Source of the DNA: Microbacterium sp. BH-3-3-3
Lineage (GTDB): Bacteria; Actinomycetota; Actinomycetes; Actinomycetales; Microbacteriaceae
Assembly: GCF_001792815.1 (NCBI RefSeq)
Contig: NZ_CP017674.1
Location: forward strand, 2,480,001 to 2,544,000
Length of the DNA stretch: 64,000 bases
Direction of reading: 5' to 3'
In this document: piece after piece, positions 1-7,895 of the stretch
How the letters are laid out: the number at the start of each line of letters is the position of its first letter
How positions within the stretch are numbered: position 1 is the stretch's first letter
Notes under the pieces: model-generated
Told to the model about the DNA's origin: nothing
Database searches by the model: none
The model's input: the letters and a program-made list of their open reading frames with translations, nothing else
Translations under genes and position numbers: made by a program

Positions 1-507
1 ATCCTCAGCACCGAGATCATGCTGATCGCGCTGTCGAGCCTCGACCCCGGCTTCGGCATCTGGATGACGCTGGGCGCCCTGCTCGTGATCGGCCTGGCCA
101 TGACGGTGGTCGTCTACGGCGCGGTCGCCCTGCTGGTGAAGGTCGACGACATCGGCCTGCGGTTGATGAAGAGCGCATCACGCGGGGTGCGTCGCTTCGG
201 CGTGCGGATCGTGGCATCCATGCCCGCGGTGTTCCGCGTGATCAGCGTCATCGGCACGGTCGCGATGCTGTGGGTCGGTGGGCACCTGGTGCTGCAGAAC
301 CTCTCCGAGACGCTGTGGGCCGGACCGTACGAGGTCGTGCACCTCGTGACCCACGCGATCGAGGCCGCCGGCCCCGTGATCGTCTGGATCGTCGAGACCG
401 CGATGTCGGCGGTGTTCGGCCTGATCCTGGGGCTCATCATCGTCGGCATCATGACCGGGGTCACGCGCCTGGTGAAGCGCGACGCCCCCGCCGACGCCGC
501 CCACTGA
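1..507 (+). CDS. DUF808 family membrane protein, C-terminal part
   Basis: The reading frame is open from the first base of the window, so the gene starts upstream and only about 168 C-terminal residues are present. The opening residues ILSTEIMLIALSSL match what I remember of the middle of DUF808 (YedI-like) integral membrane proteins, whose function is unknown. Three hydrophobic stretches are visible, around residues 24-46, 77-98 and 122-150 of the visible part, the last being Gly/Ile-rich. The tail is short and charged (KRDAPADAAH). The gene converges on the hydrolase at 567-1409, with a strong hairpin between them. The family call rests on the local motif and the membrane topology. Confidence 0.75.
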   Translation: MLSTEIMLIALSSLDPGFGIWMTLGALLVIGLAMTVVVYGAVALLVKVDDIGLRLMKSASRGVRRFGVRIVASMPAVFRVISVIGTVAMLWVGGHLVLQNLSETLWAGPYEVVHLVTHAIEAAGPVIVWIVETAMSAVFGLILGLIIVGIMTGVTRLVKRDAPADAAH

Positions 508-522
508 CCCGCCCCGGCGGCC

Positions 523-552
523 GCACGCTTGCGCGGTTCGCCGCGCGCGTGC
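523..552. terminator. UUCG-capped hairpin between convergent genes
   Basis: GCACGC (523-528), a TT bulge, GCGCGG (531-536), loop TTCG (537-540), CCGCGC (541-546) and GCGTGC (547-552) form a 12-bp stem capped by a cUUCGg tetraloop. It lies between two convergent stop codons and has no clear T-tract, so it probably acts as a bidirectional terminator. Confidence 0.75.
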
Positions 553-566
553 CGCGGCAGCGACGG

Positions 567-1409
567 CTACGCGCGGGACTCGCCGGCGGTGACGGCGCGG
601 ACGATCCCGCCGATCAGCTCGGGCCAGAGCTCGGGGGCGATGAAGTGCCCCATGCCGGGGTGCACCTGCAGCTCGGCGCCGCGAAGCGCCGCGGCCATGT
701 CGACCGCTGCGTTCCAGTGCAGCACGTCGTCGTCGCGGCCGTGGAAGACCAGGGCGGGAACGTCGAGGGCGCGGAGGGCCTCGAGCCGCTCGGGCGCGCG
801 CAGCAACGCCGACCACTGCCGCGAGAAGCCCTCGGGGAAGTACCCGCGGTCGAACGCCTCGCCCGCCGCCCACGCGTTCCATTCGACGTCGAGCGGGTAG
901 CGCTCGCCCGCGGTCGCGGAGGCGAAGGCGGCGGCCCCGGCGGTGATCTCGGCGCGCGAGTATCGCAGCGGAGCCCGCATGAGCTCGGGCCTCTCGTCGT
1001 GGAGCACGTAGCGGGCATCGCGCCCCGGGATGGTCGACAGCAGACCCAGGCTCCGGACCCTCTCGGGATGCCGGATCGCGGCCATCTGCGCCATCATCCC
1101 GCCCATCGAGTGCCCGACGAGGTGCGCCGCGTCGAGGCCGAGGTCGTCGAGCACGCGCACGACGTCGTCGCCCATCTCTTCGAGGCCGTACCCGCCGTCG
1201 ATGTCGTCGGGTCCGCCGAAACGGGCCGAGAGCCCCACGTCGCGGTTGTCCATGCGCACGACGTGCAGACCCCGCTCGACCAGTCGGGCGACCAGGTCGA
1301 CGTGCCAGGCGATGAGCTGCGCGCCGCCGCCGGCGATCAACACCACCGTCGGGTCGTCGGCGTCACCGGCGGTGTCGTAGAAGATCGCGGGGTCGGGGGT
1401 GAACGGCAT
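567..1409 (-). CDS. alpha/beta hydrolase
   Basis: A 280-residue soluble alpha/beta-hydrolase-fold protein. The oxyanion-hole region is GGGAQ near residues 27-31, the nucleophile elbow is GHSMGG with Ser101, the likely acid is in the FHGRDDD segment (about residues 226-228) and the base is His255 in GMGH. The overall pattern resembles small hydrolases such as the RdmC/aclacinomycin methylesterase-like or 3-oxoadipate enol-lactonase-like groups; the substrate cannot be read from the sequence. I chose the ATG at 1409 because GAAGGA lies just upstream; a longer frame to 1475 would lack a good ribosome-binding site. It lies downstream of the IclR-type gene on the same strand and may be co-transcribed with it. 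Confidence 0.85.
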   Translation of the reverse strand: MPFTPDPAIFYDTAGDADDPTVVLIAGGGAQLIAWHVDLVARLVERGLHVVRMDNRDVGLSARFGGPDDIDGGYGLEEMGDDVVRVLDDLGLDAAHLVGHSMGGMMAQMAAIRHPERVRSLGLLSTIPGRDARYVLHDERPELMRAPLRYSRAEITAGAAAFASATAGERYPLDVEWNAWAAGEAFDRGYFPEGFSRQWSALLRAPERLEALRALDVPALVFHGRDDDVLHWNAAVDMAAALRGAELQVHPGMGHFIAPELWPELIGGIVRAVTAGESRA

Positions 1410-1449
1410 CCGGGGTCCTTCGTTCGGGGTGCGAGCGACGATAGCCGCG

Positions 1450-2895
1450 TCAGCGACGCGGCGGTATGGGCGCAACGCCCATCGGGGCGAGGGTGGGAAT
1501 GGATGCCGAGCCCGGGGCGTGCAGGTCGGCGGAGAGCTCCGCGGCGAGGGCGCGGGCCGCGGCCTCGAGGCCGGTGAGGCGCGGTTTGACGTTCTCGGTC
1601 GCCCCGACGATGCAGGCGGCGGCGGCGACCTGGCCCGCGGCGTCGCGCACGGGGGCGGAGATCGAGGTGATGCCGAACTCGTCGATGGACTCCATGGTCA
1701 GCACCCCGTCGGCGCGCACGCGCTCGACGCGTCCGGTGAACTGGGCGTACTCGGCGGCCCCGTGCCGGCGGGGGAAGAGCGCGCCCAGCTGATCGAGGGT
1801 GAAGTCCATCGCGAGGGTGGGTCCTCCGTCGGAGCCGACGAGCGGATGCGGGCGGCCCAGCCAGGGCGCCATGATCAGGCCCTCGGCGAGGGGTTCGATG
1901 TGCTCGACCAGGGTGAAGCTGCGCATGCCCTTGAGCGCGGTGACGAAGACGCAGGCCTCGGCGCGGGCCGCGGTCGCGGCGGCACGGGCGGGGCCGGTGC
2001 GCGCGAGGAGGGGCTCGGTCGCTGCGCGATGCCAGGCGTGCAGGGCGAGGTCGAGATGCAGGCGGTCGGACTCGGCGTCGTGCGCGACCGTTCCCGCGCG
2101 GACGAGGGCGTCGACCACTCGACGCGCGCGGTCGGGGCGGAGTCGCGCGGCGGCCGCGATGCCCGCCACCGAGTCGGGGCCGTCGGCGAGGTGTTCGAGC
2201 ACGCGCGTCGCCGCCTCGAGGGCGCGGGTCGGCTCGACGGCGGCGGCGTCCCCGCGGACGGGCCCGACGTGCGCCTCGGCCAGGGCCTGCTCGAACGCGC
2301 GCCGCGCATCGCCGAGGACGCGGCGCACGCGGGGGCGGGCGCGGGCGGCGCGATAGACCGGGAGGCTCACCGCGAGGGCGGCCACCGTGCGCCCGTCGGG
2401 TGTCGTGAGCCGGACGGCGATCTCGACCGCTCGGCCGAGCTGCGACTCGACGAGGCCGTCGCCGCCGCGCGTGGCCCGCACGAGGGCGCGACGCTCGTCG
2501 GTGACGAGTTCGCCGAGGGTCACGGGCACGTGCAGGGTCCACCCCGAACCGACGGTCGCGAGCACGCGCGCCCCGCCCGTCTCGGGGGCCGCGAGGACGA
2601 CCGTCTCGGTCGTCTCCTGCGCGATGCGGTGCAGCTCGAACCGCACGACCGGGGCGAGCGCCGCGGACGCTCGACCCGACAGGGCGAGGGCGCGGGATCC
2701 GACGCGGTAGCTGCCGTAGTCGTCGGCCCGGGCGAGTAGGCCGAGGTCGGCGAGCTCGGCGCACAGCCTCGACACGGTGCTGAGGCTCGCGCGTGCGCCG
2801 CGGGCGATCGACGACAGCGGAAGCGGCCGGGTGGGGTCGGGGCGTGCCGCGACCGCGCGCAGGGCGGCGATCGCGTGCTCGATCCTCGCGCTCAT
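1450..2895 (-). CDS. double-length IclR-type transcriptional regulator
   Basis: A 481-residue protein, nearly twice the usual IclR length of about 250. Residues 1-65 form an IclR-like winged helix (SLSTVSRLCAELADLGLL) followed by a degenerate effector-like segment (about 75-225). A second HTH-like segment lies near 235-300 (SVAGIAAAARL, RRVVDALVRAGTV), followed by a better preserved effector domain ending in the IclR hallmark SIDEFGITSISAPVRD. This looks like a tandem duplication or fusion of two IclR units in one chain. It is divergent from the amine-oxidase operon at 3034, with a short inverted repeat between them, and is the obvious candidate regulator. The ATG at 2895 has GGGAGGG just upstream. 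Confidence 0.8.
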   Translation of the reverse strand: MSARIEHAIAALRAVAARPDPTRPLPLSSIARGARASLSTVSRLCAELADLGLLARADDYGSYRVGSRALALSGRASAALAPVVRFELHRIAQETTETVVLAAPETGGARVLATVGSGWTLHVPVTLGELVTDERRALVRATRGGDGLVESQLGRAVEIAVRLTTPDGRTVAALAVSLPVYRAARARPRVRRVLGDARRAFEQALAEAHVGPVRGDAAAVEPTRALEAATRVLEHLADGPDSVAGIAAAARLRPDRARRVVDALVRAGTVAHDAESDRLHLDLALHAWHRAATEPLLARTGPARAAATAARAEACVFVTALKGMRSFTLVEHIEPLAEGLIMAPWLGRPHPLVGSDGGPTLAMDFTLDQLGALFPRRHGAAEYAQFTGRVERVRADGVLTMESIDEFGITSISAPVRDAAGQVAAAACIVGATENVKPRLTGLEAAARALAAELSADLHAPGSASIPTLAPMGVAPIPPRR

Positions 2896-2943
2896 GGCAT
2901 CCCTCCCGCCAGGATCGCAATCTCGACCGTGGCGTTTTGCATC

Positions 2944-2957
2944 TCACGGTGACCGTA
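2944..2957. promoter_or_regulatory. candidate operator in the IclR/oxidase divergent region
   Basis: ACGGT (2946-2950), g, ACCGT (2952-2956) is a compact inverted repeat in the 138-bp gap between the IclR-type gene and the operon starting at 3034. It is the only clear dyad I see there. Assigning it to the IclR protein is inference. Confidence 0.35.
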
Positions 2958-3033
2958 ACAGCCCCGCCGCGCGGGGTTCGAATAATGGCTGACATTCGCC
3001 GGGCGCCCGACCGGCCCCTCGAAAGGACCCGCC

Positions 3034-4167
3034 ATGGAGCAGTTCGACGCCGCCGTCGTCGGTCTCGGAGCCCTCGGCAGCGCCGCCGCGTACCACCTGG
3101 CCGGTCGGGGCGCGCGCACGGTCGCCTTCGAGCAGTTCGAGCTCGGGCACGTGCGCGGCGCCTCGCACGACACCTCGCGCATCGTGCGCACCTCGTACGG
3201 CTCGGCCGCGTACGTGCGCTTCGCGCAGGCGGCGTACCGCGAGTGGGCGGCGCTCGAGGCGGCCACGGGGGAGCGACTGCTGAGCATCACCGGCGGCGTC
3301 GTGTTCATCCCCGACGGCGGCCCGTACGACGCCGCCGACTTCGCGCGGAGCCTGACCGACAACGACGTGCCGTTCGACCTGCTCGGCCCCGACGAGGTGC
3401 ACGAGCGGTGGCCGCAGTTCTCGCTGCCCGCCGGCGTCACCACCGTCTACACGCCCGACTCGGGAATCGCCCACGCCGCCCGCACGGTCGCGACGCTGCA
3501 GATGCACGCCCGGGTGCGGGGCGCCGACCTGCGGGACCGCACGCGGGTCGACCGCCTCATCCCCGACGGCGACGGCGTGATCGTCTCGACCTCGTCCGGC
3601 GAGGTGCGCGCTCGCCGCGTCGTCGTGGCCGCCGACGCGTGGACGAACACGCTGCTCGAGCCGCTCGGCATCCGGATCCCGCTCGAGGTCATGCAGGAGC
3701 AGGTGAGCTACTTCGCGCCATCCGAGCCCGAGGCGTTCGAGCGCGACCGGTTCCCCGTCTGGATCTGGGAGGACGAGCAGTGCTTCTACGGTTTCCCGAC
3801 CTACGGCGAGCCCACCATCAAGGCGGCGCGCGACGTCTCGGAGGTGCACATGTCACCGGCGGAGCGCACGTTCGTCCCGTCGGAGGAGCGCACGGCCGAG
3901 CTGGCGGCGTTCCTCTCGGCGACGATCCCCGCGAGCGGCCCGGTGCTGCGCACCGTCACGTGCCAGTACGCGCTGACCCCCGACCGCCGCTTCGTCATCG
4001 GCCCCCTCGTCGAGCAGCCCGACATCATCGTGGCGCTGGGCGCCGGCCACGCGTTCAAGTTCACCCCGGCGATCGGTCTGGCGCTGGCCGAGCTCGCGAT
4101 GGGCGGCGACACCACCGACGACCTGTCGGCGTTCGCGGTCGACGCGACCGTCGCCCCGGCGATGTGA
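3034..4167 (+). CDS. FAD-dependent amine oxidase, sarcosine/N-methyltryptophan oxidase type
   Basis: A 377-residue protein of the monomeric sarcosine oxidase/N-methyltryptophan oxidase family. It would oxidise a secondary amine or N-methyl amino acid, releasing an aldehyde, amine and H2O2. The N-terminal Rossmann motif is VVGLGALGSAAAYHLA (residues 8-23); GASHDTSRIVRTSY (43-56) matches the family's flavin-contact loop; Cys310 in TVTCQYALTPDRRF corresponds to the cysteine that binds FAD covalently in this family; GAGHAFKFTPAIG is the C-terminal FAD loop. GAAAGGA precedes the ATG. It is the first gene of a five-gene operon, so substrate entry by amine oxidation is likely. The exact substrate is unknown. 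Confidence 0.88.
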   Translation: MEQFDAAVVGLGALGSAAAYHLAGRGARTVAFEQFELGHVRGASHDTSRIVRTSYGSAAYVRFAQAAYREWAALEAATGERLLSITGGVVFIPDGGPYDAADFARSLTDNDVPFDLLGPDEVHERWPQFSLPAGVTTVYTPDSGIAHAARTVATLQMHARVRGADLRDRTRVDRLIPDGDGVIVSTSSGEVRARRVVVAADAWTNTLLEPLGIRIPLEVMQEQVSYFAPSEPEAFERDRFPVWIWEDEQCFYGFPTYGEPTIKAARDVSEVHMSPAERTFVPSEERTAELAAFLSATIPASGPVLRTVTCQYALTPDRRFVIGPLVEQPDIIVALGAGHAFKFTPAIGLALAELAMGGDTTDDLSAFAVDATVAPAM

Positions 4168-4175
4168 GGACCCCC

Positions 4176-4613
4176 GTGCAGATTCAGCGCCGCGGAGACG
4201 GCCACCACGATTGGACCCTCTACGAGGGGGAGGGGCGCGTGGGCATCGAGTGGTACTTCCCGGATGCCACGGCCCTCGGCGCCCAGGTGATGCTCTACCA
4301 CCTGGCCCCCGGTGCCTCGGAGGGCGAGCACCGCCACCTCACCGGCGCCGCCGACAGCTGCTCGGCCGACAGCAGCGACGAGATGTACGTCGTCACCGCG
4401 GGCGAGATCGTCTTCACCGCCGACGGGGTCGACCGGGTGCTCAGGGCGGGAGACGGCGCGTACGCCCCGGCGGGCATGGTGCACGGCGTGCGCAATGCCT
4501 CGGACGCCCCGGCCGAGCTCGTGCTGATCTTCGGCCCGCCGACGACCGCCGCGCCCACCACCACCACGCCGCCCGCCGCCCCGCCGCCCACCGCCCCGGA
4601 GGAGACGCCGTGA
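4176..4613 (+). CDS. cupin-domain protein
   Basis: A 145-residue single-cupin protein. The metal-binding cupin motifs are visible: GEHRHL followed by DEMYVVTAGEIVF, and GDGAYAPAGMVHGVRN. Residues from about 122 on form a low-complexity Thr/Pro/Ala tail that may be disordered. It begins with GTG 8 bases after the preceding stop, and its TGA overlaps the next GTG start, so it is translationally coupled. Such small cupins in catabolic operons are usually sensors, isomerases or accessory enzymes; I cannot assign a reaction. The cysteine and acidic cluster CSADSSDE just before the second motif strand is unusual. Confidence 0.8.
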   Translation: MQIQRRGDGHHDWTLYEGEGRVGIEWYFPDATALGAQVMLYHLAPGASEGEHRHLTGAADSCSADSSDEMYVVTAGEIVFTADGVDRVLRAGDGAYAPAGMVHGVRNASDAPAELVLIFGPPTTAAPTTTTPPAAPPPTAPEETP

Positions 4614-5254
4614 GACACGCCCCCGACTACGCCCTGACCGACCTCGACGCGGTGCGCGAGCTGGTGCGCGAGAACCCCTGGGCCACGCTGGTGAGTCATG
4701 TGCCCGGGCGGGGGCTCGTGGCATCCCACTATCCGGTGCTCGTCGACGACGCGGGCGACGGGTTCTCGATCGTGAGCCACGTGGGGCGCCCCGACGAGGC
4801 GCTGCACGAGCTCGGCGCGCACGAGGTGATGGTCGTGGTGTCGGGACCGAGCGGGTACGTCTCGCCCGGCTGGTACGACGTGTCGCCGGCCGTGCCGACC
4901 TGGAACTTCGTCGTCGCGCACCTGTACGGCACGCCCGAGCTGCTGAGCGACGACGAGAACCTCGCGGTGCTCGACCGGCTCGTCACGCACTTCGAGGCAC
5001 CGTTGCCGAACCCCTTCCTGATGCACCGGAGCCTCGAGAACACCGCGTACGCCGAGCGGATCGTGCACGGGACGGTCGGGTTCCGCCTGCCCGTCGCACG
5101 GTTCGAGGCGAAGCAGAAGCTCAGCCAGGACAAGCCCGCCGCGGTCGTCGACCGCATCGTCGCGGCGCTGTGCGCTCCCGGCCCCTATGAGAACCCGGCC
5201 CTGGCCGGTCGGATGGACACCATCCGCCAACGAGAGGAACGAGAAGAACGATGA
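4610..5254 (+). CDS. PaiB-like FMN-binding split-barrel protein
   Basis: A 214-residue protein of the PaiB/FMN-binding negative regulator family. Matching segments are the N-terminal NPWATLVSHVPG, the central GPSGYVSPGWYD and VPTWNFVVAHLYG, and the C-terminal FEAKQKLSQDKP, all typical of this family. PaiB was described in Bacillus as affecting sporulation and protease genes; many actinobacterial members probably act as flavin- or heme-handling proteins. The GTG start overlaps the cupin stop by 4 bases and GGAGGAG lies upstream. Its place in an amine-oxidation operon suggests a flavin-linked or regulatory role, but that is inference. Confidence 0.85.
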   Translation: MRHAPDYALTDLDAVRELVRENPWATLVSHVPGRGLVASHYPVLVDDAGDGFSIVSHVGRPDEALHELGAHEVMVVVSGPSGYVSPGWYDVSPAVPTWNFVVAHLYGTPELLSDDENLAVLDRLVTHFEAPLPNPFLMHRSLENTAYAERIVHGTVGFRLPVARFEAKQKLSQDKPAAVVDRIVAALCAPGPYENPALAGRMDTIRQREEREER

Positions 5255-6279
5255 CCGGATTCGTAGGCGTGGATGCCATGGTGCGCTGGGTCGCGACGAA
5301 CGGAGCCGAGCGGCTCATGACCGACATGGTCGCGTACCTCGAGGCCGACTACCGTCGCTGGTCGTCGTTCGACAAGGTCGAGCGCATGGCCAGCCACACC
5401 CCGTTCGGGGTGATCGAGCTCATGCCCATCAGCGATCCCGACACGTACGCCTTCAAGTACGTGAACGGGCATCCCTTCAACCCCGGCCGCGGATACCAGA
5501 CCGTCACCGCGTTCGGCGTGCTCGCCGACGTGCACAACGGCTACCCGGTGTTCCTGTCGGAGATGACGCTGCTCACGGCGTTGCGCACCGCCGCGACCTC
5601 GGCCATGGTGGCGCGCCGACTGGCCCGCCCCGACCCGCGCACGATGGCGATGATCGGCGCGGGGAGTCAGGCGGAGTTCCAGGCCCTCGCGTTCCGCGGT
5701 GTGCTGGGCGTGGATCGTCTGCGCGTGTTCGACGTCGACCCCGCGGCAACCGCCAAGCTCGTGCGCAACCTCACCCCGCTCGGCTTCGACATCGAGGTGT
5801 GCGACTCGGCGGCCGAGGCCGCTCGCGGCGCCGACATCGTCACGACCTGCACCGCCGACAAGGCGGCGGCGACGGTGCTCAGCGATGCCGACGTGACAGC
5901 GGGAATGCACATCAACGCCATCGGCGGCGACTGCCCCGGTAAGACCGAGCTCGACCCCGCGATCCTGTCGCGCGGACCGGTGTTCGTGGAGTACGCCCCG
6001 CAGACCCGGATCGAGGGCGAGATCCAGCGGGTCGCCGCCGACTTCCCGGTGACGGAGTTCTGGGAGGTGCTCACCGACCGCGCGCCGGGGCGCACCTCCG
6101 ACGACCAGGTGACCGTCTTCGACTCGGTCGGCTTCGCAATCGAGGACTTCTCGGCGCTGCGGTTCCTGCGCGACAGCGTCGCGGGCACCGAACTGGCGCT
6201 CGAGATCGACCTCGTGGCCGCCCCCGACGATCCGAAGGACCTCTTCGGCCTCGTCGGCGCCCCGGTGCCCGCTCTGTGA
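5251..6279 (+). CDS. ornithine cyclodeaminase/mu-crystallin family enzyme
   Basis: A 342-residue NAD(P)-dependent enzyme of the ornithine cyclodeaminase family. The N-terminal substrate half contains KVERMASH and DTYAFKYVNGHPFNP. The Rossmann motif is MAMIGAGSQAEFQALAF near residues 131-147, followed by RVFDVDP, the acidic residue contacting the cofactor. ADIVTTCTADK and HINAIGGDCPGKTEL are family hallmarks. True cyclodeaminases turn ornithine into proline plus ammonia; relatives act as alanine or opine dehydrogenases or ketimine reductases. ATGA overlaps the preceding stop. With an amine oxidase upstream and an amidohydrolase downstream, a role in breaking down an N-substituted amino acid is plausible. 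Confidence 0.88.
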   Translation: MTGFVGVDAMVRWVATNGAERLMTDMVAYLEADYRRWSSFDKVERMASHTPFGVIELMPISDPDTYAFKYVNGHPFNPGRGYQTVTAFGVLADVHNGYPVFLSEMTLLTALRTAATSAMVARRLARPDPRTMAMIGAGSQAEFQALAFRGVLGVDRLRVFDVDPAATAKLVRNLTPLGFDIEVCDSAAEAARGADIVTTCTADKAAATVLSDADVTAGMHINAIGGDCPGKTELDPAILSRGPVFVEYAPQTRIEGEIQRVAADFPVTEFWEVLTDRAPGRTSDDQVTVFDSVGFAIEDFSALRFLRDSVAGTELALEIDLVAAPDDPKDLFGLVGAPVPAL

Positions 6280-7739
6280 GCGCGCTCACCCTGCGCTCGG
6301 GCCGGCCGTACGGCGGCGAGCCCGTCGACGTCGTCGTGCGCGACGGCCTCATCGCCTCGATCGTCCCGGCCGGTTCCGCGCCGGCCGAGGGCGAGGTCGT
6401 CGAGCTCGACGGCCGCGCGATCGGTCCCGGCCTCTGGGACGCCCACGTGCACTTCTCGCAGTGGGTCATCTCGAGCCGCCGCGTCGACGTCGCCGGCACG
6501 CACAGCCCCGATGAGGTCGTGGATGCCGTGCGTCGGGCGCTCGTCGCCGGGGCGCCGCGAACCGACGGGGTGCTCGTCGGCTACGGCTACCGCGACGGGT
6601 TGTGGACCACTCCGACCACACTCCGACTCCTCGACGACGCGTTCCCCGACGTTCCGGTGGTGCTCGTCAGCGGCGACCTGCACGCCGGGTGGATGAACTC
6701 CCGCGGGGCCGAACGCCTCGGCCTCCGCCCCGACGCCAGCGGCGTCGTCGCCGAGCTCGAGTGGATCGCCGCCCTGCAGCGGTTCCAGCAGGCGGCATTC
6801 ATTCCGGTCGAGGCATATGGCGAGGTCGCCGACGCCGCTGCCCGGCGCGGTGTGGTCGGCATCGTCGACTACGAGAACGTCCCGAACTTCCTCGAGTGGC
6901 CCGAGCGGGTCGCCGCGGGCGTGCGTGCGCTGCGGGTCGACGCCTCGGTGTGGCCCGACCGACTCGAGCAGGCCATCGCCGCGGGCCTGCGGACGGGCGA
7001 CCCGCTCGACGCCGACGGACTCGTCACCATGGGCCGGCTGAAGGTCGTCGTCGACGGCTCCCTCAACACGCGCACGGCGTGGTGCTGGGACCCGTACCCC
7101 GGTGCCGACCCCCTGCACGCCCACGCGTGCGGCGTGCAGAGCGTCTCGGTCGACGAGCTGCACCGACTGCTCCGACGCGCGAAGCAGGGCGGCATCCTCC
7201 CCGCCGTGCATGCCATCGGCGACCGCGCGAACGCCGAGGTGATCGGTGTGCTCGAGACCCTCGGCATGCCCGGCATCATCGAGCACGCGCAACTCGTGAG
7301 CGACGGCGATTTCGCCCGATTCCGCCGGGTGGGCCTCATCGCCAGCGTGCAGCCCGAGCACGCGATGGACGACCGCGACATCGCCGACCTGCACTGGTCG
7401 GGACGCACCGACCGGGCCTTCGCGTTCGGCTCTCTGCATCGGTCGGGCGCGGCCCTGCGCCTCGGCTCCGACGCCCCCGTCGCCCCGCTCGACCCGTGGC
7501 ACGCGATCGCGTCGGCGACCTCGCGCAGCCGCGGCGACCGCGAGGCCTGGCATCCGGAACAACGCCTTCCGCTCGACGTCGCGCTGGCGGCGAGCAGCCG
7601 CAGCACCCTCGCCGTCGGGCAGCCGGCCGACCTCGTGGTGCTCGAACGCGACCCCTTCGCGTGCGACCGCGACGACCTGCGCGAGATGACCGTGGCGGCG
7701 ACCCTTCTCGGCGGGCGGTTCACGCACCGGGCGGTGTGA
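6276..7739 (+). CDS. YtcJ-like metal-dependent amidohydrolase
   Basis: A 487-residue amidohydrolase-superfamily protein of the 'amidohydrolase 3'/YtcJ group. It has the metal-binding motif GLWDAHVHFSQW near residue 50, a central VHAIGDRANAEV near residue 310 and the C-terminal GSDAPVAPLDPW with the catalytic aspartate. An N-terminal beta-strand layer and a C-terminal ADLVVLERDPF strand frame the barrel, as in the family. It begins with GTG overlapping the preceding TGA. It would hydrolyse an amide, carbamate or cyclic amide. As the last gene of the operon it may open or deacylate the compound that the other enzymes process. Confidence 0.88.
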   Translation: MSALTLRSGRPYGGEPVDVVVRDGLIASIVPAGSAPAEGEVVELDGRAIGPGLWDAHVHFSQWVISSRRVDVAGTHSPDEVVDAVRRALVAGAPRTDGVLVGYGYRDGLWTTPTTLRLLDDAFPDVPVVLVSGDLHAGWMNSRGAERLGLRPDASGVVAELEWIAALQRFQQAAFIPVEAYGEVADAAARRGVVGIVDYENVPNFLEWPERVAAGVRALRVDASVWPDRLEQAIAAGLRTGDPLDADGLVTMGRLKVVVDGSLNTRTAWCWDPYPGADPLHAHACGVQSVSVDELHRLLRRAKQGGILPAVHAIGDRANAEVIGVLETLGMPGIIEHAQLVSDGDFARFRRVGLIASVQPEHAMDDRDIADLHWSGRTDRAFAFGSLHRSGAALRLGSDAPVAPLDPWHAIASATSRSRGDREAWHPEQRLPLDVALAASSRSTLAVGQPADLVVLERDPFACDRDDLREMTVAATLLGGRFTHRAV

Positions 7740-7747
7740 CCGGGCTC

Positions 7748-7773
7748 GTCGGGGGCGGCGGGCCGCCCCCGAC
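7748..7773. terminator. GC-rich palindrome ending the catabolic operon
   Basis: GTCGGGGGCGGC (748-759) and GCCGCCCCCGAC (762-773) form a perfect 12-bp inverted repeat 8 bases after the amidohydrolase stop codon. In RNA the inner pairs would open to make a usable loop. It lies between convergent genes, so it probably terminates transcription. Confidence 0.7.
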
Positions 7774-7895
7774 AGGCCAGCCGTCGCGCGGGGCCGTCGC
7801 GTGCGGACGCTCGACGATCCGGTGCGTCGCGCCTCGGCGCGTGCACGAACGCGATTCCCGCGCCCGGTCGACGCGTTCCCGCCCGCGCGGAGCGT

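Noticed and set aside
2960..2990. A tRNA T-arm-like GGTTCGAAT
   Set aside because: No acceptor stem, anticodon arm or D arm can be formed around it.
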